A DNA stretch of 64,000 bases, from contig NC_088302.1 in the NCBI RefSeq assembly GCF_032854445.1, positions 6,383,338 to 6,447,337 on the forward strand. The letters run 5' to 3'. Source of the DNA: Liolophura sinensis (taxonomy: Eukaryota > Mollusca > Polyplacophora > Chitonida > Chitonidae). The notes beneath the pieces were generated by a model, which worked only from the letters and a program-made list of their open reading frames with translations, was not told the DNA's origin and ran no database searches. The translations under genes were made by a program, and so were the position numbers. Positions 34,210 through 47,099 of the stretch are shown one piece after another. How positions within the stretch are numbered: the stretch's first letter is position 1; every line of letters starts with the position of its first letter.

Positions 34210-37200
34210 TTAACTCGTAAAATATAAAGCACCAAGTGAAACATTCAGCTATAGTAGTTCATCTTACTTTTATGCGACAGAATGACTTAAAGAAAAAGAA
34301 AACAATCCAGTAATGTTTATAGTTGTGATGGAGATATATCACAAGCAAGATAAACCCGATCAAGTTGAGAGGGATTCGCATGGGAAGTTGTGGGTGCTGC
34401 CATTATGGCAGGGGATTTTTCACCCATAGACTTGAACCGGAATCAAGCGGCTAAATCAAACAATTTGGGCTCACAAGGGTAACACAGGAAATAATCGACT
34501 TTTGTTTCGGTATGGAATATTGTAAATAGTGTATAAATAAAACATCATACATTTTCCTTAATGCAATATGGCATTTTTCTCGCAGAGCCATCTCACGTCT
34601 TTTTTTCCTTTTTAAGCAATTGAAAAAAAATAGTCCTTCTCACCTCCACACACTCGGATCTGGAATAAAAATAATTTTCAGTTAGCTCCAGTGGGGAGGA
34701 AGTGAAAAAGATTTTGTCATGCCTTTAAATGACACAGGCTCGGATCAGATATTTTTTTCAAAACAGAAGTAATCTATAAAATGTCTTTTCCAGGAAAGAA
34801 CGGGGAGCGGTAATAATACATCAAAGCTGGAGTCTTACAAAGCACTCTAAATGCAAATGATCCCTGCAATATGGCTACCGTGTAGAGCTGACAATGTTAC
34901 AATGTTACTTGAAACTAGAGATGAAAGTGTACAAACGTTAATGCAGAATCAGTATGGCTTGGTATCTGACAGACTACAAAGATCTTACCGATTTGACTTA
35001 GTGTTCTTTGTATGGCTAAAATTTCAAATGTTAATCGTTTTTTTTTTTTTTTTTGGTATTCTGTCCTCTAATGCCAAAATGCTCGCCGCGATATGTGGGA
35101 AAATGTTTCAACCTGGTGTTAAACCCTAACCATTCTATTCAACATACTACATGTATCAGAAGGAGTAAAAGAGAGTCCCCACACACGCCTGTCCTCTCAA
35201 GTAAGGTAGATGGGCCTGGCTTCATAGGGGAAGACAGACGATGTTGGGGAAAATACAACAAATTCCATTTATAATAGGTATCTAGTGATTTTGTCTTATC
35301 CAGTCGATCTATCCTGGCGTGACTGCTCCGGTTATACTCTCAACATCGTAGTATTTTATATTGTACACTTATTTGTGTTGACTTTCCTGTCGTCAAATAT
35401 TTCAGACCAGTGTAGTGTTCATTAGATTGGAAGAGAGATACAATATTTTCTGGATTCGAAATGCGGCCTAAATTAAGACTGGTCAATTGACAAATGGCGA
35501 AGCTCTCACAGTTCCTAAGGTTTAGACTTGTATAACGTAAATCGGTGGAGACTACCAAGTGTTGGCGGAAAAATGCACAAAATCAGCCGCATTATTTACT
35601 ATAAGTAAGTTCATATTACTCCCTTAATACACCCTTTTGTTTCAACATATATATGTATATTCTTTTCTTCCTCTTTTTTCTTGCCCCTTAACAAAGCGGT
35701 AGCTATGAACTCTAGTCCAGCTTGAAATGATAAAAATAAAGGTGTTTTTATTTACTCTCTGATTTTCTTGATGAAGATTCAGTTTGTCGTTCGTGTCTTG
35801 TTTGTCAGTTAGCTCAATGAGTCAGGGATTCAGGAGCAAGGATGAATATCGTAAGCATGTGCTGGAATCTTTTTGTAAGTTTTTGTCACTTTTGCCTTAC
35901 ACAGTTGTTTCAAGCTTTTTATCCTCTGTGTCGTGAGAATTTATTAAATATGTCAAACAAACTCATTACCATGCAAATTTATTTGGGTTTGAATCAGAAA
36001 AAAATTCTAAAAATTTGGGTTTGCATGTTTTGCTTCTTGCAAATGGCTTGCCATTAAGTTACCAGCTGTTGAACATTAGAGCCAAAAAATCGATACACAG
36101 TTTCAGCCAGCCAGGCGCTGCTTTATGTCCACAAAGAAGGATTTTTGAAAGCTGTGTGCTTTATCCGTCAGATGTGCAAAGGAGATTTTCGTGGTGAGAA
36201 GTCCTACAATACAGAATTCTCCCTTATGATGATCTATTCGACATCCTGTTTGTCTTTGAAACATTCATAACATGCTATGTAAATGTTAATCTGCCGCAGG
36301 TGAGAAATCACTCAGCTAAGCGTTAGCATGGCTTCATTGTGATATTTTTCTGATTTGATTTAATTGTGTTGTTTCGCAACCATATGTCCTCCTCCCTCTA
36401 ATTTGTGTTTGTTGCTACTGATATTTCATTATAAAAACCTAAAAATCCATTATTTAAAGGAGATAGTTCTTTTTGCAAAACATACACGTTTATCCGTGTA
36501 TGTTATTCATGCCAAGTCAGGAAAGTCAAGACGTTGTAGTTGTTCATGAACTGAGTACATATAGGAATAAATGCTATTCAGTTACATGTGTACGCAATGT
36601 ACATATAAGTACAAAGTATAAGTTTTCTTCACTTAAGTAACCACACGAACAGTGAAAATGAAATTGGTCGAATTAACATTTATTTCATATATATGAAATG
36701 AATCTCGTTATATCTATAAACCATTGTTACATGTCTGAATTTGTTTGGTGATATTCACAGTAAAAACTATTCAATGCATCTTAGAGCGAATTCCAGAAAA
36801 ATCACATCTAGATATTTCGAAATAATTTATATATCTGAATTAAATTCGTCTATTGCCAGATACCTGAAAAAATTTTTTAATATATATTCAAGTAAATGCC
36901 TTTATAACAAGTCCTCGGATTTCAAACCATTGACCTGAAAATTCTAGCCGCTCATCAGTAGCACAGTTGATCGGTCAATGATGGGATACAGCTGACCAAG
37001 AAGTCTGTGTGTTCCAGAAGATTCGAATATAACCAAAATCTGGATGATCGAAATACCTTACTTCCATCCTCCAACACTTCCAGGAATTAAAAGTAATAAT
37101 CAGATTTTCATTATTATTAATCCTATAGATTTTTAGATAGTATAAATTATATAAATTTACATGAAGTTTCAGGGAAATTGGGACAGGAGCGTCTTGGGCA

Positions 37201-37600
37201 AAATCGATGTACAAGAACATTCATTATAGTACTAAGTAACTGAACGGGAGTAATGATAAGAATATTTACCCGACTGTAGTTAAACTTAAGGATGTACACG
37301 TTAGGATTATAGGGAAGGTGTATACTATGTTTCATGGAAATAGGTTATGTAGTTTAAAGAAGAGTTGCATAGCCAAAATGTGAATACCTGACAAAGCACT
37401 ATTAAGTCCTAAGTGGAGGTAATAACGAAAAAAAATACTCGATTGTCATTAAACTTTGTCATGCACAAGTTCAGATGATAGGGAATGTCGCCTTAACTAC
37501 AGATGGTGAGCTCCTGGAACATTGGAAATCCTTTATTCCAGTATATCATGCCCAGTTACATGTAAAGGGAGACAACCGTTTTGTCTTAAATGTATTTATT
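34210..37600. other. No gene recognised
   Basis: Contains a T17 run at about 35039-35055 and a short palindrome (tttcatatatatgaaa, 36683-36698). Open frames are short and motif-free. Confidence 0.45.
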
Positions 37601-37611
37601 TTTTATTTAAT

Positions 37612-37770
37612 TGGTTGGTGTTTTACGCCGTACTCAAGAATATTTCATTTATACGACGGTGGCCAGCATTATGGTGGGAGGAAACCGGGCAGAGCCCGGG
37701 GGAAACCCACAACCATCCGCAGGTTGCTGCAGACCTTCCCACTTACGGCCGGAGAGGAAGCCAACATGCT
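37612..37770 (-). mobile_element. SINE body and tail, antisense
   Basis: The plus strand starts with the reversed tail (tggtgttttacgccgtactc), continues through cgacggtggccagcattatg and gggcagagcccgggggaaac and reaches cggccggagaggaagccaac. It is the best-preserved body of this family in the window. The tRNA-like head is truncated at about 37770. Confidence 0.85.
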
Positions 37771-40380
37771 TAAATGCATTACCTGTCGACGGAATGGTAT
37801 GCACCTTGAGTGTTTTATGGTGATTGTACAGTACTTGTGACTTATTACATGTTGTAGAAAGAAAAAAGGTTCACATTCCCATGGATCATTTACAAGGCAG
37901 AGATGTATCAAGATACACCAATCATTTTAGGCCAAACTGCTTAAGCGGAACTGGCTACCTTGGTTTTGTGTCCGATATACACAAGAGTTTCATGGCAGGA
38001 AGACGGGCAGAGGTGATCAGTGCGTCGCTTCCGACTGCTTTGGAAGGACGTCTGCTGTACGATCACTTTTCTCAGGAAACACAAAATCAATCCACTCTCT
38101 TCCTATTCCTGCTCATTGTCGGTTGAACGGGCACTTGTCTTTTAAGGCGTACAGTTCCAGAATGAGTGGTTTCTCGTTGCGCTGTGGTTTCCTGTCTGAG
38201 GAGCTAAACAGTGCCAGGGAAGGCCATTGGTTTAAACTTTATCTACTCCATGAATTCAGCAAAAATCACCCTATACATACACAGAATCAATAAAGGGACG
38301 AACTAAAGAATCACCACGTAATCAGCTGTATTTTGATTACTGGCGTTGAAAATAGTTGATGTTATGTTTGTAGTTAGGTACAAATCGTAGGAAATAATGT
38401 AAGCAGGCAAATTAGCGCATAGCGTGAGAATAAATGTAACACTATTAAAATATTTAGCACCATTCCCCACATATGTCTGCCAAACTCTCGTATAATTCTT
38501 AGCATTCAAATTGTTTTTTGTTTTTTTTTCAGAGGCACACTTTACCACTTGTAACTGTTGTTTTTCTGTAGATGGCGTTGCCAATTCGGACACCGGGACG
38601 TGTTTGCTACAAGACAAATCACACACGCAGAGTTGGTAAATTTACATCGTGATTTCAGTCGGAGGAATCTGCGAGTTTATGGTGACAATAGGAACAACAA
38701 ACGTTACACCGAAACATTTACATTTGTGTTAAGCTTTCCAACGCTTTGATGGAATATCAAAGTATATTTGAACATATGATCGAATCAGACTACACGGTGC
38801 AACATCAAGGAGTTTAGATTCTCCTCGCCATCGTAGCCTCTCGTAATTTCACAAATTCATCCATCGAGCGTTCACACACCACTGTTACAGAACACATTAA
38901 AAACATTTTGTGTATGACTCTGAGATGACTAATTCAAAAACCTGTGTGACACAAAGGCAGTTTTGTAGCTTAAATCTAATACGTAATTTACGGTTTTAAG
39001 GTTTAATTGTGATATATAGAGCAGAACGTTAATTGTGGGTTCTCGATTTTAACTCCTAGCTCATATTTTGACTAGTTCAAATTTAGGATAAATACGTCTT
39101 CGTGGAGATAACATAAAAAGTCAATCCCAAGTACACAATTTTCCTTAGAGTACTTTTCCCAGGAGACCAGAAAAAAATCAGCGTTACGTCCTTGCCTGGA
39201 GAACTGTTTTATCCAGTTAGTCTGCACAGCAGACATCATGCCACTCAAAGAACCAAATATCAAAGGCTTTAAGTGTCTCGTAAAAACACATGAAGGGGCC
39301 TAATTTTCGTTGATGTTAAAACCTCATATAAGGGCTGGAATCTAATTTACAGAGTGATATCAAAAATTATCATATTCTGTAAAACCATCTGGCTGCTGTT
39401 AATTCGTTTACATGCCTTGTGCACCTTGGTGTTACGGTAATAATCTGCTGAAGAGCTATCCTGTTTGCTAAGTGACGCCACTGGACGGATTGATTCCTCC
39501 AGGGTCTGGATTGGAAGCAAATGTTTTAAACATAAACAGAGGAGAAGACTGTAAAACGTCGATACACAATGTATTCCTTCACAAGTGTACTATGTGATCA
39601 GTCAGTTGGGACGGAAAATAAATGTAAGGAGAAGTAACACGAAAAGCAGTGTTGCTCTAACATTCACGCAGACGGTATGTTCATTACGTTTTCAAACGTG
39701 AAATTAGCCTTTGGTCGTCAATAAAATAAAAAGAACTTCAAAAATAAAGGCTTTATGTAGATCGTCCAAGACTTGCAAAGAAGAAATGTATACGGAAATA
39801 TGACAGAATTGTTTAATGCCTGATGATGTTATTGTGTTCTGAAATTGTACCTGTTTTGCATTACAAGCAGCGAGTGAGCAATGGGCAAATTTCTTATACA
39901 ATGCTGGTATCTTTTGTGCCGTAGTGATTGGAGGAAAACTAGATCATGACCTGTCCCATTTCATTTGGAACAAGGTTTTTTCCGGCCAGAAGATGAATTA
40001 GAATGCAAAGCCCGACAGTTCTTAAAACAGAAAAGCGAGGCAAGAACATCCGAAAGTGGTATAAAATACTTTTTTCTCTTTTCTTGTGAGGAAAAATACA
40101 ATTAAATGTACCTGGTGTCTTTCACAGAGAGAGCGTTAGCTGCACCTCCATAACAAATTCTGAACCCCACACTCAGTAATTAGCATCTAACACAAACACT
40201 GCGAAAAGTTGTCCATGTTTTCCTGCTCAACGATTTGCAACAGAGCAAAGACTCCTTCGTGAAATATCGATTTGGTGATACAATTTTTCTGCGTCATTGT
40301 GGTAAGACTGGTACGTCTCCTAAGCATTACATTCCCAACGTGTCCTATCTGAAGATCTGACTGGCTTCCTCTCCACTCGA
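37771..40380. other. No gene recognised
   Basis: A 100-codon plus-strand frame at 37824-38126 has a moderately protein-like composition but no known motif, and part of it is SINE-adjacent. No repeats were noticed. Confidence 0.4.
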
Positions 40381-40382
40381 AT

Positions 40383-40482
40383 ATTGGGAAGGTCAGTCAG
40401 CGACCTGTGGGTGGTCGTCAGTTTCCTTGGACGTGTGCCTGGTTTTTTTTCTGAGTACGGTGTAGTACTAAAATAAATAGCC
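40383..40482 (+). mobile_element. SINE body fragment, sense
   Basis: Matches the SINE body at gggaaggtcagtcagcgacc, gtgggtggtcgtcagtttcc and ctgagtacggtgtagtac; the middle is deleted. Followed at 40483-40515 by gcacgaagggcctcttccag, a flank shared with the copy at 56622. Confidence 0.65.
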
Positions 40483-40814
40483 ATGCACGAAGGGCCTCTT
40501 CCAGTTAGGGCTTATGTGGATATAGCTCGGGACTTCTTTCAGATATATACGGTGTACATCACTCGCTCTGACTCACTGTCACCACAGCCTTAGACTCTGC
40601 ACCTCTTCCAGTCAAGGTGTATGTAAAAACTCTGATTCGCTGTCACACCGGTAACACCTTCCTAGCTACGCAAGTACATTGTTTTCTGTTCTTTTCTGAA
40701 GTTAAATAGCGAATCAAACTGTCTGTCCTCGAAAAATGCTTCCTTGGCATAAATCGTCCAGTCCCATTACACAGTTAAGTCCCCTTCCCCCTTGCACACA
40801 CCTACATAGACGTA

Positions 40815-40960
40815 CGTTGGAAGGTCTTCCAGCAACCAGCGGATGGTCGTAAGTTTCCCAGGGGCTCTGGCCGGTTTCCTCCTATCAAAATGCTGGCCCG
40901 CGACGTATAAATGAAATATTCTTGAGTACGGCGTAAAACACCAATCAAGTAAATATATAA
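40815..40960 (+). mobile_element. SINE body and tail, sense
   Basis: Runs from gttggaaggtcttccagcaa through ggctctggccggtttcctcc and gtataaatgaaatattcttg to the tail gtaaaacaccaatcaagtaa. The head is missing. Confidence 0.8.
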
Positions 40961-41930
40961 CCTACACAGACATGTCACTCTTCCAGTTACATTTACAGCG
41001 TGTTGGTCTCAACCTCAGTCTTTTATTATGGTCTAATTTCTGATTGTACATTTACAATGCCTGAACGGCCCACTTTCAGTCTTCATCCTGTGCAAAGTTT
41101 TAGTATTGAAATGATCATGTCGCATACATGTGCGAGGAAGCGACAATGACGTGGTTTGTAATCTACTGGAAAGGGTACCTCCAAGTCCGAACTCTTTTGT
41201 AGCACTTTTATCGCTCAAGTCATGCCTTTATATGTGACCTGTCAAAAAAGTTAGGCAAATATTTTTGACACAGATTACATGTGTTTAGCAACAAGTGAGT
41301 TTGATCTCAATACTCGCCTACTAAATTATATTGCTGCAATAATTCCTTTAAACATTATAGTTGATTTGTTTCATTTTGCTACTTCATAATGCGGGGGGGG
41401 GGGGGGGGAGTTATCAGCCCTTGACATAGCTGACACGATTTTGGCTACTCAGAGAAAATTTGACTAAATTTCCGGTTTTGGTCTCTTTAAATCTGGGTTT
41501 GTCTCATGTCTCAATGTGTATATGTGATAAATATGTTGTGTACATAGTTGGGAAAACTTCGTATTTGTTCTGGATTTGACTGTTTCTGTTGGTTGTTCAC
41601 GTTGTTGTTGTACTGTGTACACCTGTTGTTCACAGGGCCTAGCCCGGCCTGATCCGAGTTTCGGCTTCTAGTAGCTTAGTTACGTTTAGACTGAATGATG
41701 CTTAGTTTAATCTAGCTCCGAATTGTCAGGTGCTAAGTCCAAATCCTGTATTTGCACTGTGAATCTCAGCACTATTTTTGTTTTTTTCTTTTTTTTTCTC
41801 GGGCTCCTTTCGTCTTTGCCCTCTCCCTGTGTCGCCCCAGGGGTCATCTTCTCTTAACGGTGCTGTAATAATATCTCCCCTTGTCCAGTGCACCTAATTA
41901 ATTGATTAAACTGCCTGAAACAGGATTAGA
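40961..41930. other. No gene; G17 tract
   Basis: A run of 17 G lies at 41393-41409. The last 300 bases before 41990 may be the 5' untranslated part of the following LINE, but there is no clear boundary. Confidence 0.45.
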
Positions 41931-41931
41931 C

Positions 41932-41959
41932 ATTATTATTATTATTATTATTATTATTA
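41932..41959. repeat. (ATT)n microsatellite
   Basis: About nine att units, some 40 bases upstream of the LINE ORF1 start. Confidence 0.9.
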
Positions 41960-41989
41960 AGGTTTTATAAACTACCTATTTAGGCCACC

Positions 41990-42750
41990 GTGGAAGAAGA
42001 TGAGGACTCTGATATGGAACTTCAAGTGCCAGGAGCTTATCGAGGGAAACGAGATCATGATAGATCGGAGAGTTCAGACTGAGAGTATGAAGAAAACAAG
42101 GTCTACGACAAGCCCAGAACAACAGGTAAAGACCCATAATGTGATAATGTCGGCTATGGGGGAGACTCGCACTGTAAATATTAATCCTTAATCCAATAAA
42201 AACTTTGTCAAAAAGCTAGCTGCAAAAGTTTACCTTGTTGCGTTCTCCAGCCAAGCCCAAGTTATAAAGATATTGAAACTAGAGGATATTATGGGTAGAC
42301 ATATAAAATGTCGGCTAGAGAGCAAACCGTTGGTGAGGATATTTTGGAGGAAGAAGTTCTGGCTGCATTAAAAAAACTCAAATGTGTCCAAGCCCAAAGG
42401 CTGTCTAAGTATAAGGGTACATTTCGCAACGATAGCATGTTGTTGTTTTTTGATTCTGTCTCTCTCCCAGACGAAGTTGTTCTTGGCTTTCAGGTATTTG
42501 AAATTATTCCCACCCGTTGTGCGCTGCTTCCGGTGCCAACGCCTTAATCATATAGCTTCTGAATGCCGAGGTAAGTTAAGGTGCCCTCGTTGTGGTGAGG
42601 GACATAACTTTGAATCATGTCCAAATAAAGAGGCGCCGAATGTGCCAATTGAAGGGGCGGTCACAGTGCTGCCTATGGAAGTTGTCCGTTGCAGAAAGAA
42701 GCTAACATGGCGCAGTATATGTGATGAAGTCCACAACAGTTCAAACTGAG
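41990..42750 (+). pseudogene. ORF1 (Gag-like) with two zinc knuckles
   Basis: The start region reads EEDEDSDMELQVPGAY in one frame, then KTHNVIMSAMGE in another, paralleling NSHNVIITAMGG in the opposite copy. The frame at 42384-42749 holds CFRCQRLNHIASEC (C-x2-C-x4-H-x4-C) and then CPRCGEGHNFESC (C-x2-C-x3-H-x4-C), nucleic-acid-binding knuckles typical of LINE ORF1 in this superfamily. At least three frame changes are needed. Confidence 0.82.
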
Positions 42751-43009
42751 ACTGATGCAGCTGTTCAGACAGATGCTGTTCCGCCAGTATGTATGTCCAG
42801 TGTTGTTGCCTTGTTTACAGAAGTTCTCTTCCACTGTATTAAGATTTCAAGGGCACTGAAGCCATTGAGTTTATCACGCAGTCAGCCAAGCGCCACCTGG
42901 GGAGTGATGTTGTTGCCCCCACTGATTTGTTGGCATTCGTAAAACAAAGAGCTTCTACCCGTAAACAATGGATCACACATATGTGTATCAAATCTGGCTC
43001 TGTATACAT

Positions 43010-43561
43010 TACTTTATTAATGGCTCTCTCCATACAAAATATCCAGTCCCTTTGTGCGCATGGCCAGGAATTTAAGTTAATATGACTAATCTGGAAGTTC
43101 TGCCTCATGTTATTTGTATACAAGAGACATTTCTGAAACCACACCTTAAGTTCACACTTTCAGGTTATTCAGTGAATAGAGCTGACCGGAAATCAACCTG
43201 CAGGGGTGGACTTACAGTGTTCATTAAAGATGAGATTTCTTTTACTGAGGTAAAGCTACCCGTATTTACATCTTTTGAGTGTCAGTGCTACCAGTTATCC
43301 CAATCATCTTGTAAACCTATCTGCATAGTTAATCTATACAACCCTTGCATCAAGCTAAGTATGGCGGGTCTGAATTCACTTATTACATCACTGACTGGGT
43401 CGTTCGTCATTTGTGGTGACTTCAACTCCCACCACATGCTTTGGCGTGGCTCCCATAGCGATGCAAATGGCAAAGTCCTGTACGACTTTAAGAATAATAA
43501 TAATCTTGTTGTTCTACATGATGGGTCCGGCACTCTGCTAGATATCCGCAAATGTTATTAA
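43010..43561 (+). pseudogene. Endonuclease N-terminal part, C-terminus deleted
   Basis: An open frame of 159 codons (from 43082) includes HVICIQETFLKPH with the catalytic Glu, YSVNRADR, GGLTVFIKDE, IVNLYNP and FVICGDFNSHH with the conserved Asp-Asn pair. The usual C-terminal third with the SDH box is absent: after GTLLDI, around 43548, the sequence jumps to the region before the RT linker. Role: nicking target DNA to prime reverse transcription; this copy could not do so. Confidence 0.85.
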
Positions 43562-45230
43562 TTCTGCTGCTACTAAGTCCATTCCTCGTACATCTGGTAA
43601 CCCTGCGAAGAAAATCCCTGTTCCGTGGTAGAATGATGAATGTTCTGCTTGAATCAAGGGTAGAAAGCGGGCTAAGAACAGGGCGCAACGTACAGGGTCC
43701 CTGAATGATATTGTGTGTTACAAAAGGTGTAAGGCAGTGGTTCAGCGAATCATTAGGCGAGCTCAAAAAGATCACTGGCGAGATTACTGTTCAAACATTT
43801 CTAGAAATACCTCTGGTAAGACTGTATGATCGCAGGTTAAAGCGATAAGCAGCAAAAAGAAATCTAACAATGTGCCTACACTCACTTGTAAACAATATAT
43901 CACCAATGCTGCAAAATGTAACCTTTTGGCTAACAGTTTTTCCTACGTATCTAGCTCAGACAACTATTGTGCTGATTTTCTGACTCATAAATATAAATTA
44001 GAGGAAAAGTGTAAGTTTGACAACAATGCTTTTGATAACATGCCAATTAATGAGGACTTTTCTCTGTTTGAGCTTAAGCAGGCGCTTCATACGTCAAAAG
44101 ACTCGTCTCCATTCGAAGATGGGATTGTTTATTCCATGGTGAAGGATCTTCCAGATCAGTGTCTTTCTGTTCTACTCACACTGTATAATACCATCTCGAC
44201 AAATATACAGCTACCTCCTTCCTGGAAAAGGTCTGTTGTTATTCCTGTCTCTAAATCTGGTAAGAATCCTTCATTACTCTCATCATACCGTCCTATTGCT
44301 TTGACATCAATAATGTTCAAAATTATGGAGAAAATGATAAACTCCCGCCTTACATGGCTTTTAGATAAAAATGGTTTGTTGCCGCCTGTCCAACGTGGGT
44401 TCAGAAAGAACCGATGCACTACTGATCATGCCATTACACTAGAGAATACAATAAGACGCTTGCTTATCAATAAAGAATATGTTCTTGCAGTTTTTTGAGG
44501 TTTTTTGATGTAGAAAAGGCGTATGACATGTTACGGAGAAAAGGTCTGCTGGTGAAAATGCAAGCCATGGGCATAGAGGGTAAGATGTTGGGCTGGGTAA
44601 AAAGTGTTTTGTCCGACGGATCTATAAGAGTAAGGATTGGAAGAGATTTTTTACATCCTGTCCCAGTTATGAATGGTACGCCCGAAGGAAGTGTTCTGTC
44701 ACCTACTTTGTTCAACTTGGCCATCAGTGATCTACCTTCAGTTATAAACCCAAAGCTCGAGCGCTCTTTATTTGCTGACGACAAGGCCATTTGATGCGTC
44801 TCTGGTAATCTATCTGAAGCTTCAAGGTTCATCCAGCAAGGGTTGGATGATATCGTCGAATGGAGCAAGTTATGGGGTTTCAAGTTTTCGCAAGTGAAGA
44901 CAGAGTGTGTGATGTTTACTAGAAGGCGGCCAAATTATACACCAGTTCTCTATCTAAGTGGAAGTGTGGTTAGAGTGTGTGTTAAATTTAAATACATGGG
45001 TATGATCTTCGATAAACGTCTCACTTGATCTGATCATATCAGCATGGTCATTACTAAATGTCAGAAGGTTATAAATTTGATGCGCTGTATTTCAGTAAAA
45101 TCATTTGGAACTGACAAGTCCACCTTGCTTTTGTTTTACAGAGCACTGATAAGATCCCGCTTAGATTATTGCTGCAAATCATATGATTCGGCGCGTGTTT
45201 CCTTGAAGTCTAAGTTTGATTCTGTTTAAT
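43560..45230 (+). pseudogene. Reverse transcriptase of the sense LINE
   Basis: The linker box reads IPVPW-stop-NDECSA near 43620. The frame 43872-44498 (208 codons) carries LPPSWKRSVVIPVSKSGKNP and SSYRPIALTS, then VQRGFRKNRCTTDHA. After a frameshift, 44495-44794 gives RFFDVEKAYDML (motif A, Asp present), GTPEGSVLSPTLFN (motif B) and SLFADDKAI (motif C, both Asp present) ending in tga. The thumb follows at 44843-45229 (YRALIRSRLDYCCKSYDSAR). Catalytic residues are thus intact while the frame is not. Confidence 0.88.
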
Positions 45231-46424
45231 GCACTGCCTTACGGGTATGTACAGGGGCTCTGAGAACATCGCCCTTAATGTCCTCCAGATTTTGTGTAAA
45301 GAATGGCAGTTGTATATTAGACGACAGTTCCGTACTCTAAAGTATGTTGTTAAGCTTAAGTCCAGTAGAAGTAATTCGGCATCTGCCGTGTTGGAATCTT
45401 CTGTCTACGATGTCCTCTACGAGGATAATACGAAAGCTCCTCGTCCGTTTGACATCTATCAAAACTCTGGCGCTGATGAGCTTGTTACACAAGGTTGTAT
45501 TACCCTACCATTTCCAAGATGGTATATTTGTATACTACAAATTCCATGTAACTTGTTGTCTCAAGTTAAAAAGTCTGACCCGCCTGATGTCAGTAGACTG
45601 TGCTGTAATGATAACATTAGATCAAAGTGGTCGGTCTATTTGTAGATCTTTACAGATGCCTCCAAATGCCAGGAGACGGGTAAAGTAGCGGCAGCGATGT
45701 GCATTCCAGAGCTTGGTTACAGTAAAACATCTAGATTGTCTGACCACGTGTCTGTATGCTCTGTTATATTTAGTGATTCTCTCTCCTCTAAACAATCCCT
45801 AGTCAGTTTCAATGCTTGCAAATCCTTGCCAATCGTCTATGAAATATTGCACATGTATACTGCCCTACTCCGTGAAGGGGTTCATGTTAGTTTTGATTGA
45901 GTTCCCAGTCATGTTGGCATTTATGGCAATGAACAAGCCGACTTACTAGCCAAGGCTGGACTAATGCTGGAGAATATCCCTAATATTACTCCCCTTTCTC
46001 TTTCAGAAACGATGTGCGTTTTGAAAAACTGTCTTTGTCAACTTATGGCAGAATGATTGGGATGGTGACAGTAAAGGACTGTTTTATTCTTTTTCCCCTC
46101 TAGTGACGTCTAAGGTGACAGGCTAACTATCTAGACGTGCTGAGGTTTTAGTACATCGTTTAACAGGTCATATCCCCGTTAACTCATACTTGTATAGATT
46201 TAATCTTCATCCCACTGGTCTATGTGATTATTGTTTAGTGGATGATGATATTAAGCACTTGTTATTTAACTACAGACGGCACAAGCGTGCTAGGGCACTA
46301 TTATTTGCTGACCTCATTAAAGCTGGTGTCTTAAATCCCTCCATGGAGACAATCTTTAGGCCAAAGAATATTAAGGTCCTTCAGGCTATTGCCTCCTTCC
46401 TGATGCTCTGTAATAGGCTCTGAC
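45230..46424 (+). pseudogene. RNase H and C-terminal segment of the sense LINE
   Basis: TDASKCQETGKVAAAM (about 45652) supplies the first Asp; the Glu-bearing segment expected after SVCS is missing, with IFSDSLSSKQS following directly; VPSHVGIYGNEQADLLAKAG gives the final Asp box (about 45902-45960). The last frame (46190-46423) reads HPTGLCDYCLVDDDIKHLLF, the C-x2-C...H tail domain of these LINEs. Confidence 0.82.
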
Positions 46425-46729
46425 ACCCCAGTAAGCATTTTATGTTAACCTTTGTTAATTCATGACTGTTTGTCTATTGTTTGACCCTTTGTGTCAACCG
46501 CAAACTATGGTGTGACTCCGTGAATATCCCTCCTCAAGAGTTATGTTGTTTAGTCATTGATATTTGACTGCTTGACGGTGTGTATTTACTGAGAAAAACC
46601 GCGAAAAATTGTGCGTAGTATACATATGTGTGTGTATGCATATGCTTATTATAGTACATACTTGTGCCTACTGGTACTAATGGCTGAGCTATGGCACAAA
46701 TCATTCGTTAGAAAGGGGCTGCCATTAAA

Positions 46730-46849
<120 letters not shown>

Positions 46850-46898
46850 TATAAATAAGCGCCACAATGCGGTAAATATAGTTTAACTATATGCAGTT

Positions 46899-47076
46899 TA
46901 GATTGACAGAGGCATTACTTATGGATAACAACTCCTGGGTTTATCGTGTTGGTGACGTTTCAATGTACGTTCTTACATCGTCATCCAACCATATTTGATA
47001 ACGATGTAAGAACCTATACGTCACCAACAATAAATCCAGGAGTTGCTATCCATTTTGTAATGCCTCTGTTAATCTA
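46899..47076. repeat. Second long hairpin
   Basis: The left arm (tagattgacagaggcattac... to about 46980) pairs with the right arm (about 46999-47076) at roughly 85 percent with small indels; the spacer is about 19 bases. The arm tips share tagatt.acagaggcattac. It lies between a (TA)n tract and a SINE in the gap between two facing LINEs. Interpretation as a fold-back MITE, or an inverted duplication of some element's end, is inference. Confidence 0.82.
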
Positions 47077-47099
47077 TACCACCCCGTACTAAATGCCTC

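Larger units (their letters stand above)
41990..46430 (+). mobile_element. RNase H LINE, sense copy (endonuclease-deleted)
   Basis: Order along the plus strand: Gag-like ORF1 with zinc knuckles (about 41990-42750), endonuclease N-terminal half (about 43010-43550), RT linker and reverse transcriptase (43560-45230), RNase H (about 45640-45990) and a C-terminal Cys/His segment (46140-46420). It belongs to the I superfamily and is a sister of the copy at 48300-52910 on the other strand. Stops and frameshifts occur throughout and an internal deletion removes the endonuclease C-terminus. Confidence 0.88.
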
